From NCBI GenBank assembly GCA_016718605.1, contig JADKCY010000029.1:1-21686 (forward strand): a DNA stretch of 21,686 bases, given 5' to 3'. A model generated the notes under the pieces. It saw only the letters and a list, made by a program, of their open reading frames with translations, ran no database searches and had not been told where the DNA came from. The position numbers were made by a program, and so were the translations under genes. The DNA is from Lysobacterales bacterium. Lineage in GTDB: Bacteria > Pseudomonadota > Gammaproteobacteria > Xanthomonadales > Xanthomonadaceae. This document shows, in pieces, positions 6,956 to 13,648 of the stretch (positions are counted from its first letter, which is position 1; the number at the start of each line of letters is the position of its first letter).

Positions 6956-8446
6956 TTATCGGGAGTACGGCAGCCCGCGAGCGATGAATTGCTCCGCAAA
7001 CCAGTTTGCCGCATGTGCGCAACCGGCCGCATTAGCATGCCGATCCCCCGTTCCAGAGGCCGCACTGCCTAAGTACAGATCGGCATTACCGTCGCCAGTA
7101 GTCACCGCGACACACCCAGTACCGAACCACATCGCCTGACCGTCAGGATGGTTGGCTCTGTCTGTTGGCACCCACATGATACGGCTTGACCCCACTTGCT
7201 TGATTGCGTCAAGTAGTAGTGCGTTTTGTGGGGTCACGACAGACGGTTGGGAAAACCCTTCATATACGCTAGATACAATGATCGTCGCATTCGGGAACGC
7301 GGATAGCGCCTTATTGATAACCGTTGCGTAATGCCCTGATGTAGTGGCTACGCCAATATCGTTGCCGGTGCCGAAGAGCCACACAACATCATAGCGACTA
7401 GCTGAGAAGCCCGACGTACTCACCATTAGGTCGATCATCTGCGAATAGCTCTGGCGGGAACTCGGCCAGCCACCGCCATCAGTCACGAACCCTGTACCCC
7501 CAAGGCCGACATTCAGGCAGTCATAGCCAAGGCACTCCAGCGCATCTGCCGCTACGTCCGTGCGGACAATCTTTGTGGATTCTCCCGTTGTCAGGGAACG
7601 CACCGAGTTGGAATCGCCAAAAACAATTGCCCGACCAGCTCGAATAGCCGGGGCTATCTGCGCGTCAGGCTTGATGATGATAGCGACAGGCTGCACTTCC
7701 AGCCACGTCAGTACGCGCTTGCGCTTGTCGGGGAATTGCAGCGTAATCCACTGAGGCTGCCATGACCCACCGGGAATAGCATTTGAGATTGCTCCATTTG
7801 TGGAGCCTGAAATTTCCATCCCATCCACAAATACCGTGGCAGTGTTTCCGGGGTAAGATTTCTGCCCATACACGAAGGCGATCCAATCCCCGTCAAGCTC
7901 AAGCGAGCACCCGCCATTTGAAGCATTCCACCCTGTTACCCCTGATGGGCTGAGCAGCGGCAAGGCCGAGAGTTGTGATGCGACGGTCGAAATGGATTGT
8001 ACAAACGCAGTCTGAAACGATAGCGCGTGAAGCAGAGCGCCGTTTGCAGTTCTGTCCGCATCTGTCCTGAATGCGATCTCCTTTTTTCCGCTTTTCAGTG
8101 CGTTGTATTCGGAAGTGACTTGACCGCCAGACGCAACAGACGGCCCAAGGGTTGTTGTGATTGTCTCCGGGTTTGTTTTCCTCGGGTATGCAATAAACGG
8201 ATTGTTGTAGAACGGGTTCAGCTCAAACGCTCTGCGTGTAGCGAATCGCGTTTTTCTCCTCAGTCCGGCGTCGGAAAAATCAATCCCCCCGGTGAGATCC
8301 TTGGATGCCGTAACCGGCTCTGGCCTTGCTGACCCGGGCGGCGTATTAACCAGCATCGTCCAAGTGATCGATCCATCTTCTTCCAATCGGCCAATCTCAT
8401 CGCCCGACAAACTGAAAACTTTACCGCCGTTTATGGTGTAGTTCAT
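6956..8446 (-). CDS. SGNH/GDSL-hydrolase tailspike
   Basis: This 496-residue protein has two visible parts. Residues 1-45 are an anchor-like domain identical to the start of the fibre gene at 1..137. Residues about 270-490 form an SGNH hydrolase: block I GDSN at 277-280 (nucleophile Ser279), block II Gly in VGLGGTGF near 316, block III GTGND at 359-363 (Asn362) and the His block at His470 (DRHANAAG). Such domains deacetylate or de-esterify surface polysaccharides, so this is probably a receptor-modifying spike. Block V has Asp two residues before His instead of the usual three. ATG 8446, with GAGAGGT upstream, is chosen over a longer frame because it matches the duplicated start. The location between terminase and portal is unusual for a spike. 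Confidence 0.85.
   Translation of the reverse strand: MNYTINGGKVFSLSGDEIGRLEEDGSITWTMLVNTPPGSARPEPVTASKDLTGGIDFSDAGLRRKTRFATRRAFELNPFYNNPFIAYPRKTNPETITTTLGPSVASGGQVTSEYNALKSGKKEIAFRTDADRTANGALLHALSFQTAFVQSISTVASQLSALPLLSPSGVTGWNASNGGCSLELDGDWIAFVYGQKSYPGNTATVFVDGMEISGSTNGAISNAIPGGSWQPQWITLQFPDKRKRVLTWLEVQPVAIIIKPDAQIAPAIRAGRAIVFGDSNSVRSLTTGESTKIVRTDVAADALECLGYDCLNVGLGGTGFVTDGGGWPSSRQSYSQMIDLMVSTSGFSASRYDVVWLFGTGNDIGVATTSGHYATVINKALSAFPNATIIVSSVYEGFSQPSVVTPQNALLLDAIKQVGSSRIMWVPTDRANHPDGQAMWFGTGCVAVTTGDGNADLYLGSAASGTGDRHANAAGCAHAANWFAEQFIARGLPYSR
8310..8446 (-). repeat. Duplicated anchor-domain block, copy 2
   Basis: This encodes residues 1-45 of the SGNH tailspike and pairs with 1..137: 92 percent identical DNA, identical protein, all 11 substitutions synonymous. 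The shared 12-base AGAGCCGGTTAC (minus strand) at its inner edge also occurs at 589..600. Confidence 0.9.
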
Positions 8447-8456
8447 CCAGTACCTC

Positions 8457-10001
8457 TCAATATCCTGCTGCGCTTGGCGCGTGGTGGCCGGAACTTGCCG
8501 GGAGCGTTGCGCTTGAACGGGCCAGCACAGGCTCGGCAAAAGTCAGTGCGGCCGCGTCGCCCAAGTCCGGGCTGCGCACGCCGCGCGCTTCCATGTCTTC
8601 TTTGCTCTCCAACAACTTGCGACCATTGCTGGATAGCTTTTTCTGCGGTGCGGATAGGTCCGCTTCGAGCGCTGGGCAGTTCGCGGGGATGCGGCACGGA
8701 TGGTCCTTGAACCAATCTCGGAGCCGCCACCACATTTCAGCGCGCTTGTTGGCGTAGATATCGTCTTCCGTCGCCCGCTCGCCAAACATCACGCCTATCA
8801 CGGGGATGTTCAGTTCTTTCAGGCGCGAGACAATGCCGCCGCCGATGCCGCCCTTATCGATGAATATCGCATCTGGCATCCGGCCCTTGCCGTCGCCGTT
8901 TTTCCAATAGTTCGCGAGGATGCCTGCAATCTGCATCTCATCTTTTTTCTGGTATGTCTCCGTCCGCAGGATCGTCCTGCCGCGGCGCCACGCAATTGCT
9001 GTTCTGTCCGCCGAATCCGAATCGCTGGCCGGGTCGCAGCCAATCACGATCGCGCCGAACGAATCTTTGTGCGTTGAGGCCTTGGCCGCATTGACCAGCG
9101 CTGGAGAAATCAGCGGGTTCGTGCTGCTCGTCTGGAACGCCAGTGCTGGAGTCGCCGGGTACTCTTGGTCGAACAGCCATTCGTCGCCGTCGTCATACGT
9201 CGCTATTTTGTTCGCGCGCCACTGCATCTGAGCCAGCGTCAGGCCATAGGCCTGCATGTACTCTCGGTCGGCGTCGCTCAGCGAATCCTCAAAGCCCTCT
9301 TTTGCCTTTGCTTGGTACTCGTCTTGCCAAAACCATGGAACGAAGATCGCGATGTACTCGCCTTCGCCGCGCTCTGCTTTCTGCCAGAGCTGGTGAAACG
9401 TGTTTCCGATCCCGTTGGCCGTCGTCTCCAGGATGATTTCTGTTCCCGGCATGTCCGCAACCGTGTTGCCGATACCTGCCAAGTGCGTTGATGCGTTCTT
9501 CCAGAAGGCGACCTCGGACCCGTGCAGATACTGCACAGTGTTCGATCGGCCAACATCCTTGCTGCCTGCGGTCGCCAGCTTGTAGCCGCCGTCAAGCTTG
9601 TCAAAAATCAGTTCCTGCGCATTGGTTGCGCCAGTGCTCGGGGCCAGCGGGTTATTCAAATGGAACCGCTTGACCATCTTGAATAGGTTGGTCGTCGCCT
9701 TGTCTTCGTGCGCGATGATGAACGCGCCTTTACCCACCTCGGTACTCGTCCGCTTGTAGAAGCGAGCGCCAATGTAGGTCGATCCTCCCTGCTGCCTCCC
9801 CTTCAACAGAAGCGCCCGGACCTTCCCTGTTTCTTTCAGTTGCTGCTCAAGCCTTGCATGGATATACCGTTGCGCCCGATTCAGCTCAAACGGGATTGCT
9901 TCCCCGCCCTCTTTCGGCAATACCTTCAGGCACTCTGCCGCATACAGCGAGAAATCCCCGAGCAGTGCGCGGAGACCTTTCTCCAAAGCCGGGTCTGCCA
10001 C
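8457..10001 (-). CDS. terL: Terminase large subunit (packaging ATPase-nuclease)
   Basis: This 514-residue protein is the ATP-driven DNA packaging motor and genome-cutting nuclease. The ATPase part has a Walker A-like LLKGRQQGGST at 65-75, a Walker B-like segment ending YLHGSEVAFW near 158-167, and coupling motif ILETTANG at 190-197. The RNase H-like nuclease part has the expected acidic residues: Asp323 in IGCDPASD, Asp382 in IFIDKGGIGGG and Asp482 in DLGDAAAL. It starts with GTG at 10001, with AAGGTG upstream, two bases after the small-subunit stop. Its TGA lies within the ribosome site of the following tailspike gene, so the two are closely coupled. All motifs are intact. Confidence 0.95.
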   Translation of the reverse strand: MADPALEKGLRALLGDFSLYAAECLKVLPKEGGEAIPFELNRAQRYIHARLEQQLKETGKVRALLLKGRQQGGSTYIGARFYKRTSTEVGKGAFIIAHEDKATTNLFKMVKRFHLNNPLAPSTGATNAQELIFDKLDGGYKLATAGSKDVGRSNTVQYLHGSEVAFWKNASTHLAGIGNTVADMPGTEIILETTANGIGNTFHQLWQKAERGEGEYIAIFVPWFWQDEYQAKAKEGFEDSLSDADREYMQAYGLTLAQMQWRANKIATYDDGDEWLFDQEYPATPALAFQTSSTNPLISPALVNAAKASTHKDSFGAIVIGCDPASDSDSADRTAIAWRRGRTILRTETYQKKDEMQIAGILANYWKNGDGKGRMPDAIFIDKGGIGGGIVSRLKELNIPVIGVMFGERATEDDIYANKRAEMWWRLRDWFKDHPCRIPANCPALEADLSAPQKKLSSNGRKLLESKEDMEARGVRSPDLGDAAALTFAEPVLARSSATLPASSGHHAPSAAGY

Positions 10002-10003
10002 GC

Positions 10004-10594
10004 TCAGGCACCTTGCGCGATCCTGCGCAGCAGATCATCAACGGCCGTACTCTTCTGCGAGTCAGCCGCATCCATCTTCAGCACCTTGCGCTCAAGCTCG
10101 ATCAGGATCTTCAGCGTCTCAGCCAACTGCTTTACTGCGGAAATCCGGCCGGGCATGCTGACGACCTTGCGGTACAGCTCATTGAGCTTATCGATCGAAC
10201 CGTCTCCGTCGTCCTTCGCCATCAGTTCGCCGAGCTTTTCAAAGTCGGCTGGGTTTTTGACCTGCGCCCGGCACTCTTCGGCCAGCATCGCGACCATTTC
10301 GCGCAGCTCCCGAATGTCCTTGCGCTGGGTGATCTCGACCGCTGCGATTGCGTTTGCATTGGCTTCAACGACATCGTTTGACTCAGCGGCAACTGTGCGG
10401 GCGACCTTCTCTGCCACGGCCATCTGGATGCGCTCTTGCAAGTTGCGCTCCCAGCCGTTCTTGTTGGCTGTTTTGCGAATCGCTGCCTCTGATATCGCGT
10501 GTGCGTCTGCAATTTCGCGCAGCGTCTTGATCCCGGCGCGGTATTCAGCCTCGATGGCGATCCAATTCACGCCTGCTTTTTGTTTTCCGGCCAT
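10004..10594 (-). CDS. terS: Terminase small subunit
   Basis: This 196-residue protein would recognise the packaging site and hand DNA to the large subunit. An N-terminal helix-turn-helix is visible at about residues 10-50 (IEAEYRAGIKTLREIADAHA followed by ISEAAIRKTANKNGW), the usual DNA-binding module of small terminases. Residues about 55-170 are helical and charged, fitting the oligomerisation core. Its position directly before the large subunit supports the call. The ATG shares one base with the TAA of Rz1 (TAATG), and AGAGGT lies just upstream, so lysis and packaging genes form one transcript. Confidence 0.85.
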   Translation of the reverse strand: MAGKQKAGVNWIAIEAEYRAGIKTLREIADAHAISEAAIRKTANKNGWERNLQERIQMAVAEKVARTVAAESNDVVEANANAIAAVEITQRKDIRELREMVAMLAEECRAQVKNPADFEKLGELMAKDDGDGSIDKLNELYRKVVSMPGRISAVKQLAETLKILIELERKVLKMDAADSQKSTAVDDLLRRIAQGA

Positions 10595-10848
10595 TACTTA
10601 CCTCTGCAACCCTTAACCACCGCTTCCAGCTCGGCCTCATAGCCCTGGCGCTGCTTGCGCTCGATGCGCAAAGCTTTCATTTGTTCCACAATCCCTGCGC
10701 CCAGGCTCAGGCGATCCACCTCGAATACCGGCTTCTCAACGTCTGGCGCCTCGCACGGAACCGGGACGGGAATTCGTACTTCGACCACGCGTGCTGGCGC
10801 AAACCCGCAGCTACACAGCAGCAGGCTGAGGCACAGGATTGATTTCAT
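10594..10848 (-). CDS. Rz1: Rz1-like outer-membrane spanin lipoprotein
   Basis: This 84-residue protein has a short hydrophobic signal (MKSILCLSLLLCSC) and a lipobox LCSC, with Cys14 as the probable lipidation site. A Pro/Val stretch (RIPVPVPCEAPDVEKP) and a charged helical tail with a conserved-looking CRG end follow. Rz1 proteins sit in the outer membrane and pair with Rz to fuse the two membranes in the last step of lysis. The ATG at 10848 overlaps the Rz stop (ATGA). An upstream extension to 10902 would remove the N-terminal signal, so I rejected it. Here Rz1 follows Rz instead of being nested inside it as in lambda. Confidence 0.85.
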   Translation of the reverse strand: MKSILCLSLLLCSCGFAPARVVEVRIPVPVPCEAPDVEKPVFEVDRLSLGAGIVEQMKALRIERKQRQGYEAELEAVVKGCRGK

Positions 10849-11228
10849 CGCTCGCGTTCTTGCTTCAGTTCGGCCGCGAATGCAGCGCGGGCGTCGTCGC
10901 ACGTAGAAGACTTCTCTTCGCGGATCTTGATAATTTCGGTCTTGATGATCGTGTTCTGCTTCTGCGCCTGCTCGCGATACGCTGCTGCATTGCGCGAACG
11001 CGCCACTGAGATATTCAGCATTTCAGCAACGGCGTCATTTTGCGTTTTGATCGAGCGCTTGAACTGGTCGCGCTCCAGGCTCAACTCATCAACAGTCGCC
11101 TGCAGCGTTGCCGTCTTCGCGCCATAGCGCCATGCCGCAATCTTGTAACCGCCGAATGCAATCAGCAAGACGAGCGCCAGCCCGACAATCGCTTTGATCG
11201 CCTGCATGTATGGCTCAAGAAGAATCAT
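10845..11228 (-). CDS. Rz: Rz-like inner-membrane spanin
   Basis: This 127-residue protein has one N-terminal membrane segment at about residues 11-27 (IKAIVGLALVLLIAFGG) and a long charged coiled coil (TLQATVDELSLERDQFKRS, then REQAQKQNTIIK). That is the pattern of the inner-membrane spanin subunit that spans the periplasm to Rz1. I chose ATG 11228 because it overlaps the endolysin TGA (ATGA) and has GGTG upstream. A start four codons earlier at 11240 is also possible and would not change the topology. The order endolysin-Rz-Rz1 is standard. Confidence 0.85.
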   Translation of the reverse strand: MILLEPYMQAIKAIVGLALVLLIAFGGYKIAAWRYGAKTATLQATVDELSLERDQFKRSIKTQNDAVAEMLNISVARSRNAAAYREQAQKQNTIIKTEIIKIREEKSSTCDDARAAFAAELKQERER

Positions 11229-11743
11229 CGCTTGCACCATCCAACAAACTGCGCTTGATTAGCATCGCGGCGCTTTACCAGCCCTGGATACTTGCGCTTC
11301 CCTGCGCGTACCCACTTATCGAATTCCTCAACAGCGCCCGTGCAATCCCCCGCATTCAGCCGCCTAAGCAGCGTTGATGTGCGGAGGTTTTCCAATCCTA
11401 CGTTCCACGCGAAGTCGATCAGCATCTCCCACTGACGCTGCGTGATATCCACCGTCACCATCTTGGCGATAGCAGGCGCGAATACGCCCTCAATCAGCCA
11501 AATCTCTTTGGCTTCGCACTCTGATTCTGTGTAGCGCTTTCCAGGAACAACCCAGCCCGGTGCGGCGCGGTTCGTGATGCCGTTGCAAACGGTCCAGAGC
11601 CCCGGGACGGCGATGTCCTCGAACGGGACGAGCTTTCTAACGCCAGACGATTCATACATCGTCAGCCATGCGAGCAAAAACGCCGTGACAATGCCTGCGC
11701 TGCCCGCCTTGACGATAGCGCCAGGGTTTTGCGTGACTTGCAT
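11225..11743 (-). CDS. SAR-type endolysin, GH24 lysozyme
   Basis: This 172-residue muramidase has an N-terminal, weakly hydrophobic segment rich in Gly and Ala (about residues 8-29, AIVKAGSAGIVTAFLLAWLT). It has no cleavage site, which is typical of signal-arrest-release endolysins that are exported by Sec, held in the membrane and then released. The GH24 core follows: Glu31, then FEDIAVPGLWTVCNGIT with Asp43 and Thr51 as the probable catalytic triad, and the conserved QWEMLIDFAWNVG region. The Glu-Asp-Thr spacing is longer than in T4 lysozyme. Its ATG lies one base after the holin stop. Pairing with a pinholin-like holin fits this release mechanism. Confidence 0.85.
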   Translation of the reverse strand: MQVTQNPGAIVKAGSAGIVTAFLLAWLTMYESSGVRKLVPFEDIAVPGLWTVCNGITNRAAPGWVVPGKRYTESECEAKEIWLIEGVFAPAIAKMVTVDITQRQWEMLIDFAWNVGLENLRTSTLLRRLNAGDCTGAVEEFDKWVRAGKRKYPGLVKRRDANQAQFVGWCKR

Positions 11744-11744
11744 G

Positions 11745-11999
11745 TCAGACTTTGGTCAGCTGGTCCAGCTTCGCATGCAGGATCTGCATATTGACGCGAT
11801 GCTCTTCGTCAGCGCGATAGCGTTCAGCGTTGGAATTCGCCCTGCGCTGCAAAAACGCGAACAACTGCAGCATCAAGCCGATGCCTGCGAACACAGCGCC
11901 GCAGACAGCAGCCCATTCCGTGACGGTGAACCATCCGAAAATTGTCGCAGTCGCGCCGCCATAAACCATCGATTTTGATACTGGCTCAATCATTTTCAC
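11745..11999 (-). CDS. Holin, pinholin (phage 21 S)-like, with dual start
   Basis: This is a protein of 84 or 82 residues. Two membrane segments are visible (about MVYGGATATIFGWFTV and WAAVCGAVFAGIGLMLQLFAFL), followed by a charged tail (RRANSNAERYRADEEHRVN). Order and spacing recall the S21 pinholin family, which makes small depolarising holes that release SAR endolysins, the type encoded next. The 5' end reads GTG-AAA-ATG: a GTG at 11999 that overlaps the previous stop, and an ATG at 11993 with GGTGAG five bases upstream. This gives an M-K-M dual start like lambda S, where the longer form is an antiholin. Function is inferred from topology and neighbours. Confidence 0.75.
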   Translation of the reverse strand: MKMIEPVSKSMVYGGATATIFGWFTVTEWAAVCGAVFAGIGLMLQLFAFLQRRANSNAERYRADEEHRVNMQILHAKLDQLTKV

Positions 12000-12196
12000 T
12001 CACCAAGCACCCGCATCCGATCCGCTACAACGCTGGATGGTGCGGGTTTGAAATTCGGGCAATCTCGCGGGAAACGCCCCGAGAAGAAATGCCCTACAGT
12101 TTTGAATGCCTTGCAGTGTCCGAGGCCGACCGTGAATTCCTGGCGCGAGCGCGTATCCCAGTTCGCGCAGTCGGAGCAATAGACGGCGGCTGTCAT
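11996..12196 (-). CDS. Small four-cysteine protein, 66 aa
   Basis: This 66-residue protein carries CSDC at 7-10 and two further cysteines (GLGHCKAF, RDCPNF), a likely zinc-binding knuckle. I do not recognise a named family; similar small Cys-rich proteins are frequent in phages. Its ATG overlaps the previous gene's TGA (ATGA) and its own TGA overlaps the GTG start of the holin (GTGA), so it is translationally embedded in the operon. Nothing in the sequence tells whether it regulates lysis. Confidence 0.65.
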   Translation of the reverse strand: MTAAVYCSDCANWDTRSRQEFTVGLGHCKAFKTVGHFFSGRFPRDCPNFKPAPSSVVADRMRVLGE

Positions 12197-12918
12197 TTGT
12201 TGGCTGGTGAATCTAGCGGCACGTGATCGAAGTTCGCGGATTCGGCTACCGGCGCGTTGAGAGCTGGGAACGTGTCACCATATTTTGGGGATTGGGCGTT
12301 GCCAAATGCTGCGCGGTCGAAACCGAGTTGCTTTGATAGAGCCTGCAGAGCCGCCTGTTTTGCCAGTAGGCCTACCCTAGAAGCCGAGCTTGCTTTATCT
12401 TGCTCGTCCTTCGCTGAATCCTTGATCGTGTAATGCCTCGGTGATTTGTCCGCATGTTTGTCATGCAGGCTTGCGGCCAGCTTGTTCAGTTTTTCAAAAT
12501 CCAGCGCGTCGTCCGGGCCTAGCATCGGGCGGTCATCAATGAAGTTTCCTTGCAGCATCGAGTCGCGCAGCACCATCAGCCCAGCGATTGCTTTGTCGAT
12601 GTGATGCAGCCCAGAATCAGGATCGATATCAGTACCTTCCCACCAGTCGCTAAGGTGTCGCGCAACAACTGCATCGAAATACACGCTGGCGCGAGCGCCT
12701 GCAGCGCGGTAATTGTGTCGGCCATACTTCAGCGCGCCTTCGAGCATAGCCAACGCAACGCGGTGAAGCACCCGCCACGGGAGAACGGAGAACGCGACCT
12801 TGCGAACGCCAACAGCATCCTTCGGGTTGCTTGTTGGAACGTCTTTGTTGCCGAACGTTTCAGCCATATGCTGTTCGTCGGCAGTAAGTTGAGTTTGGTT
12901 TTCAATCACGGTGAGCAC
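12193..12918 (-). CDS. dATP/dGTP diphosphohydrolase N-domain family protein
   Basis: This is a 241-residue protein. Residues about 28-125 match the dGTP_diPhyd_N (DUF5664) pattern: NPKDAVGVRKVAFSVLPW at 31-48, EGALKYGRHN at 60-69, ARHL near 86-89, and the signature EGTDIDPDSGLHH at 94-106. The His and Asp residues of the last motif are the expected metal or substrate ligands. Members are linked to dATP/dGTP pyrophosphohydrolysis, which would shift the nucleotide pool during infection. The C-terminal 100 residues are low in recognisable structure. The start is uncertain: GTG 12918 gives the full frame, GTG 12909 and ATG 12867 are alternatives. It sits next to a DUF1937 nucleotide-type protein. 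Confidence 0.75.
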   Translation of the reverse strand: MLTVIENQTQLTADEQHMAETFGNKDVPTSNPKDAVGVRKVAFSVLPWRVLHRVALAMLEGALKYGRHNYRAAGARASVYFDAVVARHLSDWWEGTDIDPDSGLHHIDKAIAGLMVLRDSMLQGNFIDDRPMLGPDDALDFEKLNKLAASLHDKHADKSPRHYTIKDSAKDEQDKASSASRVGLLAKQAALQALSKQLGFDRAAFGNAQSPKYGDTFPALNAPVAESANFDHVPLDSPANK

Positions 12919-13189
12919 CCGTCAGTAAAATTCAGGGCGGCTGCGCAACGCGCTCACTTGCTCAAGGTGCCGGACGCCGCAGCTCCGGATTTCGCGATCC
13001 ACTCAGGTGAGCGAGCTTGATGCCCTGCGTGGAATTCTGTAAAACATGGGCGGCGCCGGAACCACAAAGGTTCTCGCCAACATCGCGAGCCACGCCCGTG
13101 GCGCCGAAACTCGGGATGCGCTATCAGCTATCACATGCCGCCATCGAATCCCTGTCGGCGCATGCATCCTCTTCTGAAAACTGTACGGA
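12919..13189. other. 271-base gap in the late operon without a confident gene
   Basis: All three minus frames carry short open stretches: a 43-codon frame from GTG 13093 to 12962, a 54-codon frame from ATG 13164, and a third open stretch with no start codon. None has a good ribosome site or a recognisable sequence. A small palindrome, GCCACG-CC-CGTGGC (13089..13102), has no T-tract. This may be a decayed gene or an untranslated leader of the diphosphohydrolase gene. Confidence 0.4.
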
Positions 13190-13555
13190 TCAACCTTCCA
13201 ACAGATCCGCAATAACCTCCGCGTCGTTTCCGCACCAGCGATAAACCGGGATGCCGCAAGCCTCTGCCTCTTCAATCTCCGCCTGAGTCCCTTTGCTGTG
13301 TCGCCAGCCTTCCGACGACAAGACGATCAGAGCATCAGCGTTGCGCAGGAACGGCAAGCACTGGCGCATCCAGAACTCGTGATCGAGCCGCATCAACCCG
13401 CCTGTCTCACACAGCGCATGGCCATGAGCGATCGGAGAGAAGATCGGCCAGCGATCCAGATCAGCCAACTTCGCCGCAGCAATGCAATGCTCGACAAAGC
13501 GGCGCTGCCTGACATCAGGATCAGGGTGCGAATAGGGGCCAGCTAAATACAACAT
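13190..13555 (-). CDS. DUF1937 / nucleoside 2-deoxyribosyltransferase-like protein
   Basis: This 121-residue protein opens with MLYLAGPYSHPDP. It has FSPIAHGHALCE around 39-50, an FW pair near 61 and VLSSEGWRHSKGTQAEIEEA around 78-97. This is the DUF1937 pattern, related by fold to nucleoside 2-deoxyribosyltransferases (AGPYS start, GW-S-G, and Glu93 in QAEIEEA as the candidate catalytic Glu). The likely chemistry is cleavage or exchange of a base-sugar bond, but no DUF1937 activity is assumed here. ATG 13555 has GGAGA six bases upstream and is preferred to ATG 13630, whose extra 25 residues are encoded by a short repeat array. Confidence 0.75.
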   Translation of the reverse strand: MLYLAGPYSHPDPDVRQRRFVEHCIAAAKLADLDRWPIFSPIAHGHALCETGGLMRLDHEFWMRQCLPFLRNADALIVLSSEGWRHSKGTQAEIEEAEACGIPVYRWCGNDAEVIADLLEG

Positions 13556-13575
13556 GGTTTTAGTCTCCGGCCATT

Positions 13576-13627
13576 GGTGCGCAGAACGCACCTTTTGCGT
13601 ACCGATTTTGCGCACCTTGCGCACCGT
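13576..13627 (-). repeat. Short iterated GGTGCGCAA repeats
   Basis: On the minus strand GGTGCGCAA occurs twice in tandem (13608..13625), then GGTACGCAA (13595..13603), then GGTGCGT, and an inverted GCGCACC at the far end. They lie in the 93-base gap before the DUF1937 gene. They could be a protein-binding array or simply code for the basic VRK-rich N-terminus of a longer DUF1937 form. Confidence 0.6.
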
Positions 13628-13648
13628 CATAATTGGCGCGGCTTTCCA

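Noticed and set aside
6888..7022. N-terminal extension of the portal frame to 798 residues
   Set aside because: It would translate the terminator at 6904..6930 and part of the SGNH gene; ATG 6887 starts the family-like sequence.
9708..10616. 302-residue open frame on the plus strand
   Set aside because: It is antisense to both terminase genes and has Ser/Arg-rich shadow composition.
12193..12918. Evidence for a diaminopurine (Z) genome
   Set aside because: The dATP/dGTP diphosphohydrolase family can accompany PurZ-type phages, but no PurZ-like or DatZ-like gene is in the window; one gene is not enough.
13003..13275. 90-residue minus-strand frame in the gap before the diphosphohydrolase gene
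   Set aside because: It overlaps the DUF1937 gene by 86 bases, has Arg/Ala/Pro-rich shadow composition and no SD; competing frames in the same gap are no better.
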